64,000 nt of DNA, taken from assembly GCF_000517545.1 (NCBI RefSeq), contig NZ_BAIV01000004.1:1-64000 (forward strand), written 5' to 3'. This stretch comes from Bacteroides reticulotermitis JCM 10512. Lineage in GTDB: Bacteria > Bacteroidota > Bacteroidia > Bacteroidales > Bacteroidaceae. Within the stretch, counting starts at the first letter, position 1. Every line of letters begins with the position of its first letter. A model generated the notes under the pieces. The model searched no databases. It worked only from the letters and a program-made list of their open reading frames with translations, and was not told where the DNA came from. Made by a program: the position numbers and the translations under genes. Positions 1 to 8,478 of the stretch are shown here, piece after piece.

Positions 1-153
1 GTTTGAATCCACCTTCTCCGCGTGGTTTAAAGTCCCGGTCACCTCTCGGTTTGAATCCACCTTCTCCGCGTGGTTTAAATTCACGGTCACCTCTCGGTTT
101 GAATTCCCGATCACTGCGTGGCTTGAATTCACGGTCTCCACGTGGTTTGCCTT
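1..153 (-). repeat. 24-bp coding tandem repeats (RG/K-rich protein tail)
   Basis: At least six head-to-tail copies of a 24-bp unit, starting with gtttgaatccaccttctccg on the plus strand. They encode eight-residue units of the form FKPRGxxx in the tail of the methyltransferase. The array continues past the window start. In-frame 24-bp repeats can change copy number without breaking the protein. Confidence 0.9.
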
Positions 154-1336
154 CGGTATCCGATTCATTCTCAGCTCCTTCTTCCTGACTTTTGAATTCT
201 TTGTATTTTCCGTCGAAGATCTCGTATTTGCGGAATTCACACTCCAGCGGACCATTGAACAGTGGAACGCGTTGGCTGGCTTTCAAACCAATCTGGTCGA
301 AGCATTCGTCGCGGTAGGAGAGTACCCAGGCTTCATTGCCGACAAAAGCGTGCTTGAGACGCTCGCCGATCATCTGGTAAAGTCCTAATAAGTCGTTTGT
401 GGAAATACGCTCTCCATAAGGAGGATTGGTGATGAGGACGGATTTCTCTGTCGGCTGTTCAAACTGTTGGAACGGCTGTAGTTTTAAGATTACGTCTTTG
501 GATACACCGGCAGCTTTCACATTGTGTGTTGCTATCTCATTGGCTTTCTGGTTGTTGTCATAGCCAAATATCTTATGCTCGAATTCACGTTCTTGTGAAT
601 CGTCGTTGTAGATTTCGTCAAACAGATCGGAATCGTAATCCACCCATTTCTCGAAAGCAAATCCTTTGCGGAATACTCCCGGAGCAATGTTGCGGGCAAT
701 CAGTGCTGCTTCAACGGGGATGGTTCCCGAACCACACATCGGGTCGATCAGGTTGCACTCTCCACGCCAGCCGCTCATCAGGATCATGCCTGCAGCCAAC
801 ACTTCGTTCAGCGGAGCTTCTACCGCTTCCTGACGGTAGCCACGACGGTGGAGTGATTCACCGGAAGAGTCCAGCGATAGGGTACAAGTGGTCTGTGCGA
901 TGTGAATATTGAGCAAAACGTCCGGATTGTTGATGCGGACTGACGGACGCTTGCCGGTCTTTTCACGGAAATAATCCACAATCGCGTCTTTTACTTTATA
1001 CGAGACGAACTTCGAGTGGCGAAACTCTTCGCTGAATACCACGGCGTCTATGGCGAAGGTCTTGTTTTCATCCAAATGCTTCTCCCAAGGAATTGCCTGG
1101 ATCTGCGCATATACTTCATCTGCGTTTTTGGCTGTGAAGTGTTTGATCGGCTTCAGAATACGGATTGCTGTACGCAGGCAGAAGTTGGCTCTGTACATCA
1201 TCCGCTTATCTCCGGTGAAGGATACCATGCGGCGTCCTATCTGGATATCGTTGGCTCCTAATGCGGTAAGTTCCTCTGCAAGTATCTCCTCCAGTCCCTG
1301 GAAGGTCTTGGCAATCATTTCGAAATGTTCACTCAT
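1..1336 (-). CDS. THUMP-domain class I SAM-dependent RNA methyltransferase (3' end beyond window)
   Basis: Probable 23S rRNA guanine-N2 methyltransferase of the RlmL/YcbY N-terminal type, using SAM. The frame is open from the ATG at 1334-1336 to the window edge. An N-terminal THUMP-like region is followed by a Rossmann methyltransferase core with the DPMCGSGT SAM-binding loop (DNA about 760) and the catalytic NPPYGER motif (about 430). After the core comes an acidic linker and then a basic tail of repeated eight-residue units (FKPRGDRE, FKPRSDRE, FKPRGEGG) that runs off the window at position 1. The tail is a likely RNA-binding disordered extension. The serine acetyltransferase gene ends 16 bp upstream, so the two probably share a transcript. 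Family call is firm; the exact target base is inferred. Confidence 0.9.
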   Translation of the reverse strand, partial: MSEHFEMIAKTFQGLEEILAEELTALGANDIQIGRRMVSFTGDKRMMYRANFCLRTAIRILKPIKHFTAKNADEVYAQIQAIPWEKHLDENKTFAIDAVVFSEEFRHSKFVSYKVKDAIVDYFREKTGKRPSVRINNPDVLLNIHIAQTTCTLSLDSSGESLHRRGYRQEAVEAPLNEVLAAGMILMSGWRGECNLIDPMCGSGTIPVEAALIARNIAPGVFRKGFAFEKWVDYDSDLFDEIYNDDSQEREFEHKIFGYDNNQKANEIATHNVKAAGVSKDVILKLQPFQQFEQPTEKSVLITNPPYGERISTNDLLGLYQMIGERLKHAFVGNEAWVLSYRDECFDQIGLKASQRVPLFNGPLECEFRKYEIFDGKYKEFKSQEEGAENESDTEGKPRGDREFKPRSDREFKPRGDREFKPRGEGGFKPRGDRDFKPRGEGGFK

Positions 1337-1352
1337 ATATTTAAACTTGATT

Positions 1353-2255
1353 TTATTTCTTTGCTTTTGTTTGTACTATTCTGCCTCCGGAAGGGACGTC
1401 TTCAGTTACCCAGATATTGCCTCCTACCGTTGCGTCGCGACCAATTGTGATTCTTCCCAAGATGGTGGCGTTGGAGTAGACAATGACGTTGTCTTCCAAT
1501 ATCGGATGGCGAAGGTTTCCTTTGATAGGTTTACCGTCAGCGTCGAGGGGGAAGCTTTTGGCTCCCAATGTGACACCTTGGTAGAGTTTGACATTGTTAC
1601 CGATGATGCTGGTGGCTCCGATAACGACGCCTGTCCCATGGTCGATGGTGAAATAACTGCCGATCTTCGCTCCGGGATGGATGTCTATACCGGTTTCGCT
1701 ATGTGCCATTTCGGTGATAATGCGGGGAATCAGGGGAACGCCAAGCTCCAGTAATTCGTGTGCGATGCGGTAGTTGCTGATGGCTCTGATAGCCGGATAA
1801 CAGCAGATTACTTCACCGTAGCTTTCGGCTGCCGGATCTCCGTTGTAAGCAGCTTCTACATCCGTAGCCAATATCATTCTCATGGAGGGTAATCCGCTGA
1901 TGAACTTGGCTGCCAGGTGCGCAGCTCTTTCTCGCCTTTTTTCTGTACTAGGTGTGCACGCTTCTTTCGGTGTCCCAAAGCAGAGTCCGGCAAGAATCTG
2001 ATCAGAGAGGAGGTCGAACAGTTTCTCAATATTTACACCGATATGGTATTTTACTGTGCGACTGTTGATGGTTGAATTTCCAAAATATCCGGGAAAAAGA
2101 ATAGAGCGTGTCAGCTCGATTATTTCGTGCAAGACTTTAGCAGAAGGCAGTGGTTCGCCATCTTTGTGTTGATGAAACAGCCCTTTGTATGATTCGCTTT
2201 CCGATAGCTCATCGACTGCCTGTGTCAGGATGTGGGTGAAGTTCAGTGGACTCAT
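1353..2255 (-). CDS. cysE: Serine O-acetyltransferase
   Basis: Transfers acetyl from acetyl-CoA to L-serine, the first step of cysteine synthesis. About 300 residues: a helical N-terminal domain, then a left-handed parallel beta-helix of hexapeptide repeats with the DHGTGVVIG segment that supplies the catalytic His, and GATSIIGNNVKLYQGVTLGA. It is longer than E. coli CysE and resembles the plant/Bacteroidetes EpsC-type enzymes. A start 19 codons further upstream is possible, but a TACCTTTG -7 box at 2283-2290 would place transcription initiation just inside that extension. The ATG at 2253-2255 is preceded by AAGGAA, so I use it. The RNA methyltransferase follows 16 bp downstream. Confidence 0.93.
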   Translation of the reverse strand: MSPLNFTHILTQAVDELSESESYKGLFHQHKDGEPLPSAKVLHEIIELTRSILFPGYFGNSTINSRTVKYHIGVNIEKLFDLLSDQILAGLCFGTPKEACTPSTEKRRERAAHLAAKFISGLPSMRMILATDVEAAYNGDPAAESYGEVICCYPAIRAISNYRIAHELLELGVPLIPRIITEMAHSETGIDIHPGAKIGSYFTIDHGTGVVIGATSIIGNNVKLYQGVTLGAKSFPLDADGKPIKGNLRHPILEDNVIVYSNATILGRITIGRDATVGGNIWVTEDVPSGGRIVQTKAKK

Positions 2256-2282
2256 TGATAGATTCCTTATATTATGTGGCTG

Positions 2283-2290
2283 CAAAGGTA
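2283..2290 (-). promoter_or_regulatory. -7 promoter box of cysE
   Basis: TACCTTTG on the minus strand matches the Bacteroides sigma-ABfr -7 consensus TAnnTTTG. It lies 27 bp upstream of the chosen cysE start. Confidence 0.6.
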
Positions 2291-2408
2291 GAAAAAAACG
2301 TTTATATAGCAAGACGATTTAGTTGATAAAGTGGAAGATGGAGCATGTAGAGTGGAAACTTTATTATTGAAGGAGAAAACAGTTTCGAAAAGAGGGCGTA
2401 GAAATCGG

Positions 2409-2424
2409 TGTTTCACGTGGCACA
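2409..2424. other. Degenerate parS-like palindrome
   Basis: TGTTTCACGTGGCACA matches 14 of 16 positions of the ParB centromere consensus TGTTTCACGTGAAACA. It is intergenic, upstream of cysE. The second half-site is damaged, so binding is uncertain; the better site is at 13278-13293. Confidence 0.35.
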
Positions 2425-2482
2425 AATATTCCTATTTTTTTAATCGGAAGCTACGATCTCGTCGGTAGAGAGTCTTTCTTTT

Positions 2483-2602
2483 GCCCCGGGCTTTTTAAAT
2501 TTTGCCCGGCTCTATGGCTCCTCTTCCCCTGGGCTCTTGCCCCCTTTGCCCCGGGCTATTGTTTTGCTTTCCCCTTTCTTTCGTTTGCACAGTTCCGGGG
2601 GG
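2483..2602. repeat. Phased array A, ~22-bp period, GCCCCGGGC core
   Basis: GC-rich palindromic cores GCCCCGGGC, GCCCGGC, CCCTGGG and GCCCCGGGC are centred at about 2487, 2507, 2530 and 2552. A CCGG follows near 2596, two periods on. The surrounding sequence is AT-rich and unconserved. The region is intergenic with no credible ORF. The same core and period recur at 57655-57770. Confidence 0.7.
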
Positions 2603-2718
2603 CTTCTTCATCTCTACAAATTGGGAGCTACGCATGGGTGTAATGGTATCAGACGAAATCCAGCCTGATCCCTCGTTAATACCTTCTGAAAATCTCTCTA
2701 TATTATGTTTCCTTTTTG

Positions 2719-3085
2719 GCTTTCAGCCCTTCAGTTTCTGATTTAATTAGTTGGTAGCTAGTGTGATAATCCTGAAATCAAGGACCTGAAAGTACAGTAT
2801 ATAGCCTTCAGCGCTTTCATTCGATGCGCGCTGCATACTAGCTGCTGAATTTGCTGCGGTATGGAAACAGCCTCCATGGTTGTATGAAGCAGACTCATGC
2901 GTAAGTCTTAGGCAATCTAATTGGTTGCAACCGGGAAGAACTGAAAGCTGAACCCTTCTTTGAAGTGTTGCTTTCAGCCTAAAAGTGTTGTTTATCAGCA
3001 TTATATGTTCGAAACTGAAACCTGAAAGCAAAAACTCAAACCTTATTTACTGGCTGTTTGAACCGGAATTTTCAAGTAGTTTAAG
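2719..3085. repeat. GCTTTCAG-rich intergenic element, copy 1
   Basis: It starts GCTTTCAGCCCTTCAGTTT and carries further CTGAAAGC/GCTTTCAG words near 2945, 2970 and 3024. It ends in ACCGGAATTTTCAAGTAGTT. The same start, internal words and end occur in the same order at 57300-57593. The interior is strongly diverged. Non-coding. Confidence 0.6.
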
Positions 3086-3113
3086 TGCTTGGTTGCCTGA
3101 TCAGAACAAAAAA

Positions 3114-3145
3114 ACGAGAAGCTACTTGAAATGGTAGCTTCTCGT
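3114..3145 (-). terminator. Intrinsic terminator, minus strand
   Basis: Perfect 12-bp stem ACGAGAAGCTAC / GTAGCTTCTCGT with an 8-nt loop. On the minus strand it is followed by seven Ts. It ends the transcript of the DUF3836 gene about 400 bp after the stop codon, or of a separate small RNA. Confidence 0.85.
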
Positions 3146-3540
3146 TGGTTTAGTAAGATTGTAAGGTAATTAAAGATTTGCTTCTAGCGTTGTTTCTTTG
3201 ATTATAGATAATCAGGGTGTGTTTTTCTATATAAGTTGCATTGAATCAGGGTATCAATACTAAGAACTCATCACTCGGACAATAACGTTTTATCACCCGA
3301 GTGATGAGCTGAGACAGAAGCTGTTTTGCTGTGAAGCAATTAATTCCTTTCCTTCCACAAGCGGTGCTCTTCACTGAGCCAGAGACTTCTGTTCTTACCC
3401 TTTGTGTGTGCTCTCTTTGTGTGAGAGTAGGTTGTTATACCCGAAAGGTGTTCGCTGTTACCGGCTTTGGATGCATACATTGTTGGCAGTAACTCGCAAC
3501 AGCTTCTTCTTCAAACTGAAATTATGAGAGTCGAGAGATC
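3146..3540 (-). other. Long 3' UTR or small-RNA region downstream of the DUF3836 gene
   Basis: No ORF. It contains a perfect 12-bp hairpin, CTCATCACTCGG (3267-3278) with CCGAGTGATGAG (3297-3308), and then leads into the terminator at 3114-3145. There is no clear internal promoter, so a long structured 3' UTR that could be processed into an RNA is the simplest reading. Confidence 0.4.
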
Positions 3541-3939
3541 TTATAAGTTTGGATCGTCCATTGTTACAGTCATTTCGGGTACGATCACGTATTCTTTCTT
3601 TTTATTGTTCCACTTATAATAGTTAGTGGTAACGGTTTTACCCTCATAGGTGTACTTAACAAGCAAGTCATTGTTCCATGTACTCTTATTGCTATTCCAT
3701 TTTAGCGTTTCACTTTCGGTCATTCGCTTGTTTGCATCGTACTTGTAATTGTACTTCATATAATTGGTAAGTGTGGCACCGTCTTTCTTGAAGACAGTCT
3801 GTCCTACCATTACTCCATTTTCCTCTATTGGATTGTAGATTAACTGCCCGTCGTTACTTCGTGCAAAAGTAGAGAGGGATATGGCAAACATAAATACGAT
3901 GGATAATACGATCTTGGTTAAAGAAACTTTTGTTTTCAT
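3541..3939 (-). CDS. DUF3836 family secreted protein
   Basis: 132 residues, with an N-terminal signal peptide (basic MKTK, hydrophobic LTKIVLSIVFMFAISLSTFA, cleavage near residue 26) and a small beta-rich domain with repeated Tyr-Lys motifs (YMKYNYKYD, VKYTYEGK, TTNYYKWNNKKKEY). This is the pattern of the Bacteroides-specific DUF3836 family, whose function is unknown. It probably acts in the periplasm. It is a single gene with its own -7 box at 4000-4007, a 5' UTR that begins with a short CTAGGA hairpin, and an unusually long 3' region ending in a strong terminator. Family call is good; no function can be assigned. Confidence 0.85.
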   Translation of the reverse strand: MKTKVSLTKIVLSIVFMFAISLSTFARSNDGQLIYNPIEENGVMVGQTVFKKDGATLTNYMKYNYKYDANKRMTESETLKWNSNKSTWNNDLLVKYTYEGKTVTTNYYKWNNKKKEYVIVPEMTVTMDDPNL

Positions 3940-3999
3940 GGCTATCTGGTTTTTAAATTATACTTTCTATTTGCTAACTCTAGGATTGATTTCCTAGTA

Positions 4000-4007
4000 C
4001 AAACATA
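4000..4007 (-). promoter_or_regulatory. -7 promoter box of the DUF3836 gene
   Basis: TATGTTTG on the minus strand. Just downstream, CTAGGA (3982-3987) and TCCTAG (3992-3997) form a hairpin at or near the transcript 5' end. Confidence 0.5.
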
Positions 4008-4103
4008 CATAATAAATTGGAATCTACATAGTAATCTATTAAAAATATATCATAATGTCAAAAACGTAGGCTTTCCGAAGTTTCTTTTTGGCAACTTATT
4101 CGA

Positions 4104-4137
4104 TAAAAAAATATCCGGCAGATCATTTGCCGGATAT
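4104..4137 (-). terminator. polA terminator
   Basis: Stem ATATCCGGCA / TGCCGGATAT, followed on the minus strand by seven Ts, about 110 bp after the polA stop codon. A second hairpin (GCGTACA ... TGTACGC) lies between this and the stop. Confidence 0.85.
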
Positions 4138-4245
4138 TGGAGGATTCACTTAGCGTACAAACTGCATATTTTGCTTTCTTCGTGTACGCGTAGTTAAATA
4201 ATGTTAGGGCGTTTATTTGTCCTTATGTCGCTGGTCCCTAGTAGG

Positions 4246-7071
4246 TTAATGAGCCTCTAGCCAGTTCTTTCCCCAGCCGCAATCAGCCTTTAGGGGGACG
4301 TGCATGCGGTAGGCATTTTCCATTTCGGTGATAACAATTTCTTCTACCCGCTCTTTTTCATTCATGGGGACGCTGAAGTTCAATTCATCATGTACCTGAA
4401 GGATCATTTTGGCCTGTATGCCTTCCGCCTGGAACCGTTGATAGATGCGTGCCATCGCTACTTTAATGATGTCGGCGGCACTTCCCTGAATCGGAGCGTT
4501 GATGGCATTTCGCTCTGCATATCCACGTACGACTGCGTTGCGTGAATTGATGTCGGGCAGGTAGCGCTTGCGGTGGAAGATGGTTTCTACATATCCCTTC
4601 TCTTGGGCTACCTCCACACTTTTGTCCATATAGGTTTTCACACCCGGGTAGGTTGTGAAATAGCCGTCGATTAGTTCTTTGGCTTCTTTGCGGTCTACGT
4701 TCATGCGTTCGGCGAGCCCAAAGACTGATATGCCGTAGATTATGCCGAAGTTAGCGGTTTTAGCTTTGCGGCGCATGTCGGCGTCTACGGTTTTCAGATC
4801 AATCTGGTATATCTTCGCAGCTGTGGCAGCGTGGATATCGTGATTGCTGAGGAACGCGTCGATCATATTTTTATCTTCGCTCAGGTGTGCCATGATGCGC
4901 AACTCGATCTGCGAGTAGTCGGCCGAGAAGAAGAGACATCCTTCATCGGGGATAAATGCTTTCCGGATCTCTTTTCCGTTTTCGTCACGGATCGGGATGT
5001 TTTGTAGGTTCGGATTACTCGAACTAAGCCGTCCCGTGGCGGTTACTGTCTGGTTGAAAGAGGTGTGTACACGGCCTGTGCGCGGGTTGATCAACTGAGG
5101 AAGCGCATCGATATAGGTGCCCAACAGTTTTTTAAGTCCCCGGTGCTCGAGTATCTTTTCTACAACGGGATGTTTGTGGCGGAGGCTCTCAAGTACTTCC
5201 TCGGAGGTGACGTACTGGCCGGTCTTGGTCTTCTTTGCCTTTTCTACGATTTTAAGTTGATCGAAGAGTACTTCGCCTACTTGTTTGGGCGAGGCGATAT
5301 TGAACTCGGTCTCGGCCAGCGTATAGATCTCTTGTTCGATCTGCTCCATCTTTGCGGTGAAGTGAGCGGACGATTGCTTAAGTGCTTCTGTGTCGAGTAG
5401 CACGCCGTTTCGCTCAATGTTAACCAACACGGGGACGAGTGGCATTTCGATATCGTAGAATAAGCTCTCCGTATCGTTCTCTTTCAGTTCTTTTTCCAAT
5501 ACGTTCTTTAGCTTCAGCGTTATATCGGCATCTTCACATGCATAGAGGTATACGTCCTTCGGATCAAGGTCGCGCATGTTCTTCTGATTTTTTCCTTTCG
5601 GGCCGATAAGCTCTTCAATTGGGACGGTTCGGTAACGGAGATAAATCTCTGCCAGGTAATCCATCCCGTGACGAAGTTCGGGTTGCAATACATAGTGTGC
5701 TACCATCGTATCGAAAAGAGGACCTTTCACTTCGACTCCGTAATTTTGGAGAATGATCATGTCGTATTTGATATTCTGTCCGACTTTCATCGATTTCTCA
5801 TTTTCGAAGACCGGACGAAACTCATTCACAATTTTTAAGGCTTCTTCTCTTTCGGGAGGAACCGGAATATAGAAAGCTTCGTTTTCCTGTGTGGAGAAAC
5901 TCATTCCGACCAATTCGGCTACCATGGGTTCGGTTCCGGTGGTTTCTGTGTCTAGCGCAAGAATTTCGGCTGTAAGCAACTTTTGAATGATTTTGTGTCT
6001 TTTTGTTTCATTATCAATGAGTTGATAGTTTGCATTCAGCGTTTCTAAGCTCTCTAGATTTGAATTTTTAGCTTCATCTGCCCCGTTGCCCGCAAATTCT
6101 GCAAACAAATCGCCTTGAGTTGGAGTTGTTTCTTCTGCGAAGAGTGGGAGAGGAGGAAGCGCGGCTTTTGTCTGTGTAAACGATCCCGGCTGATTTTCAT
6201 TTTTCAAAACCCGGTCGATTAAAGTCCGAAATTCCAGTTCTTCAAAAATTGCCCGAAGTGATTCCGCATCCGCTTTTTCGCGAACAAGTGAATTCATATC
6301 AAGTTTGATAGGAACATCAATTTTGATTGTTGCCAAGAATTTGGAGAAAACAATTTGTTCCTTGTTGGATTCTACTTTTGTTTTCAGAGCTCCTTTTAAT
6401 TGGTCGGTATGTTCCAGTAAGTTTTCGGTGCTTCCAAATTCGGCGATTAATTTCTGGGCTGTCTTTTCTCCCACACCGGGACATCCCGGAATATTGTCCG
6501 ATGAGTCGCCCATCAATCCGAGTAAGTCAATCACCTGGTCGGGCGATTGGATGTTGTACTTGGCTTTGATTTCTTCCACACCCATCACTTCAAATCCTCC
6601 GGTGTGCTTGGGGCGATACATGAATACGTTGTCGGTGACTAGTTGTCCATAGTCTTTGTCCGGCGTCATCATATACGTTATAATGCCTTGTTGTCCGGCT
6701 TCGGTCGCGAGGGTTCCGATAACATCATCGGCTTCATAGCCCGGAACTTCCAGAATCGGAATTCGATAGGCACGGATTATATCTTTGATGATAGGTACGG
6801 AGAGGCGGATTGCTTCCGGCGTCTCTTCGCGTTGTGCCTTATATTGTTCGTATGCTTCGTGACGAAATGTAGGGCCGGCGGGATCGAAAGCAACTCCCAA
6901 GTGACTGGGGTTCTCTTTCTTCAATAGTTCCTCCAGCGTATTGACAAACCCCAGTATAGCGGACGTATTAAATCCTTTTGAGTTGATTCTGGGGTTTTTG
7001 ATGAAAGCGTAATAAGCACGGTATATCAATGCATATGCATCTAAAAGAAACAATTTATTGTTTGGATCCAT
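4246..7071 (-). CDS. polA: DNA polymerase I
   Basis: 941 residues with three domains: an N-terminal 5'-3' exonuclease (residues 1-290, starting KLFLLDAYALIYRAYYAF), a 3'-5' proofreading domain with an intact ALDTETTG exo I motif near residue 371, and an A-family polymerase with motif A DYSQIELRIMAHLSED near 717 and motif C QVHDEL near 892. All three catalytic centres look intact. It fills gaps in repair and removes RNA primers. The start MDPNNK (CAT at 7069-7071) is preferred over an ATG 11 codons upstream, which has no family match. Divergent from the polyprenyl synthase gene. Confidence 0.97.
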   Translation of the reverse strand: MDPNNKLFLLDAYALIYRAYYAFIKNPRINSKGFNTSAILGFVNTLEELLKKENPSHLGVAFDPAGPTFRHEAYEQYKAQREETPEAIRLSVPIIKDIIRAYRIPILEVPGYEADDVIGTLATEAGQQGIITYMMTPDKDYGQLVTDNVFMYRPKHTGGFEVMGVEEIKAKYNIQSPDQVIDLLGLMGDSSDNIPGCPGVGEKTAQKLIAEFGSTENLLEHTDQLKGALKTKVESNKEQIVFSKFLATIKIDVPIKLDMNSLVREKADAESLRAIFEELEFRTLIDRVLKNENQPGSFTQTKAALPPLPLFAEETTPTQGDLFAEFAGNGADEAKNSNLESLETLNANYQLIDNETKRHKIIQKLLTAEILALDTETTGTEPMVAELVGMSFSTQENEAFYIPVPPEREEALKIVNEFRPVFENEKSMKVGQNIKYDMIILQNYGVEVKGPLFDTMVAHYVLQPELRHGMDYLAEIYLRYRTVPIEELIGPKGKNQKNMRDLDPKDVYLYACEDADITLKLKNVLEKELKENDTESLFYDIEMPLVPVLVNIERNGVLLDTEALKQSSAHFTAKMEQIEQEIYTLAETEFNIASPKQVGEVLFDQLKIVEKAKKTKTGQYVTSEEVLESLRHKHPVVEKILEHRGLKKLLGTYIDALPQLINPRTGRVHTSFNQTVTATGRLSSSNPNLQNIPIRDENGKEIRKAFIPDEGCLFFSADYSQIELRIMAHLSEDKNMIDAFLSNHDIHAATAAKIYQIDLKTVDADMRRKAKTANFGIIYGISVFGLAERMNVDRKEAKELIDGYFTTYPGVKTYMDKSVEVAQEKGYVETIFHRKRYLPDINSRNAVVRGYAERNAINAPIQGSAADIIKVAMARIYQRFQAEGIQAKMILQVHDELNFSVPMNEKERVEEIVITEMENAYRMHVPLKADCGWGKNWLEAH

Positions 7072-7132
7072 AGAATTTATTAATTTTTCATGGTAAAAGT
7101 ACAAAAAAATACGGTATTAATCGTTTTATTAT

Positions 7133-7140
7133 TACTTTTG
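7133..7140 (+). promoter_or_regulatory. -7 promoter box of the polyprenyl synthase gene
   Basis: TACTTTTG, 19 bp upstream of the ATG at 7159. It rules out the in-frame ATG at 7090. Confidence 0.5.
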
Positions 7141-7158
7141 TGCCCAAATTGTGTATAC

Positions 7159-8133
7159 ATGGATCGTTTATCTCTTATAAGGTTTCCGATTGCGGCTGAA
7201 CTAGAAGAATTTAAGAGACTTTTTGATAGTTCTCTTACCTCTTCCAATCCATTGCTCGACAGCGTAATATCTCATATACGTCAGAGGAATGGTAAGATGA
7301 TGCGTCCAATTCTAGTGCTTTTGGTTGCCCGGCTTGCCGGAACTATCGGCCCTTCAACCCTCTACGCGGCTGTTTCTCTGGAACTTCTTCATACGGCAAG
7401 TTTAGTGCATGATGATGTAGTAGACGAAAGTACGGAACGTCGGGGACAGCTCTCTGTGAATGCTATCTATAATAATAAGGTATCAGTGTTGTCGGGCGAC
7501 TATCTGTTGGCTACAAGTCTGATATATGCCGGACGGACGAAGAACCTGGATATTATTCAGGTTGTCTCTAGGCTGGGGCAGGACTTGGCTGACGGCGAAT
7601 TGCTACAGCTTTCCAACGTAAGTAATCATAGTTTCTCCGAAGACGTTTACTTCGATGTAATTCGTAAAAAAACGGCTGCGCTTTTTGCTGCTTGTACGCA
7701 TTCTGCTGCCCTTTCGGCAGGGATGGGTGTGCCGCATGCCGACGCTGCTCGTTTGTTGGGCGAATATATTGGAGTTTGCTTCCAGATTAAGGATGATATC
7801 TTCGATTATTTTGATAGTGAAAAGATTGGTAAGCCGACCGGAAATGACATGATGGAAGGTAAATTGACTCTTCCCGTTCTGTATGCGCTGAATACCTATG
7901 GTGATGAGCAGGCGAAATCCGTGGCTATTAAAGTTAAGGATGGGTTGGCTACTCCCGATGAAATCGGCTATTTAATAGAATACGCTAAAGAAAAAGGTGG
8001 CATTGAGTATGCAGCTAAGGTTATGGGTGAGTACAAGCAGAAAGCGCTGAACATTTTGGCGGAATTGCCGACCTCAGAAATCCGAAGCTCGTTGGAAGCT
8101 TATTTGCATTATGTTACCGATCGCGAAATCTAA
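7159..8133 (+). CDS. Trans-polyprenyl diphosphate synthase (octaprenyl/heptaprenyl type)
   Basis: 325 residues of the IspA/IspB isoprenyl synthase fold. The first aspartate-rich motif is HDDVVDEST and the second is KDDIFDYF; GKMMRP near the start binds isopentenyl diphosphate. It condenses IPP onto an allylic diphosphate to make the side chain of menaquinone. The short motif spacing fits long-chain (C35-C50) all-trans enzymes rather than farnesyl synthase, but exact chain length cannot be read from sequence. The start MDRLSLIRFP is chosen because the -7 box lies inside the longer alternative. No partner subunit gene is adjacent. Confidence 0.9.
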   Translation: MDRLSLIRFPIAAELEEFKRLFDSSLTSSNPLLDSVISHIRQRNGKMMRPILVLLVARLAGTIGPSTLYAAVSLELLHTASLVHDDVVDESTERRGQLSVNAIYNNKVSVLSGDYLLATSLIYAGRTKNLDIIQVVSRLGQDLADGELLQLSNVSNHSFSEDVYFDVIRKKTAALFAACTHSAALSAGMGVPHADAARLLGEYIGVCFQIKDDIFDYFDSEKIGKPTGNDMMEGKLTLPVLYALNTYGDEQAKSVAIKVKDGLATPDEIGYLIEYAKEKGGIEYAAKVMGEYKQKALNILAELPTSEIRSSLEAYLHYVTDREI

Positions 8134-8374
8134 TTTCTTTCTACGCTCATAATTCTCCGCTGGTATTGGCCCCCGTGTTTATAATCCGTGTTTCGAACTG
8201 CTCTTATTTTTTATATCCTTACTATTCGCTAATCCCGATTCATTAATCCCCATTTCTTCGCTAACGATGGAGTAATGCACTGTGTCATTTGCCGGGTAGC
8301 TTGTAACCGGAATTGAAAAGTTTGTACTAAAGGTATACGGAATTGCTCTGCCTTCCGGATTCTCTATTAAAACA
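8134..8374. other. Gene-free stretch
   Basis: About 240 bp between convergent genes. I see no ORF, promoter or clear terminator for the plus-strand gene; short CTAATCCC/TTAATCCCC words are the only repetition. Confidence 0.5.
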
Positions 8375-8419
8375 ATACCTGCAAGTTCTCTGCCTGGAAA
8401 GGCAAGATCTTGCAGGTAT
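8375..8419 (-). terminator. deoC operon terminator
   Basis: Stem ATACCTGCAAG / CTTGCAGGTAT with an inner TGCC/GGCA hairpin. On the minus strand it is followed by TGTTTTA. About 60 bp after the deoC stop. Confidence 0.7.
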
Positions 8420-8478
8420 CGCTACCTATAATCAGGACCTTCTTTCGTTGAAAAGGCCATTTGTTGACGGTTCGGTAT

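Noticed and set aside
1050..1754. 234-codon plus-strand ORF
   Set aside because: Antisense to the intact cysE and methyltransferase frames; no family features.
2502..2741. 79-codon plus-strand ORF
   Set aside because: Cys/Pro/Phe-rich, spans the GCCCCGGGC array, no promoter or family resemblance.
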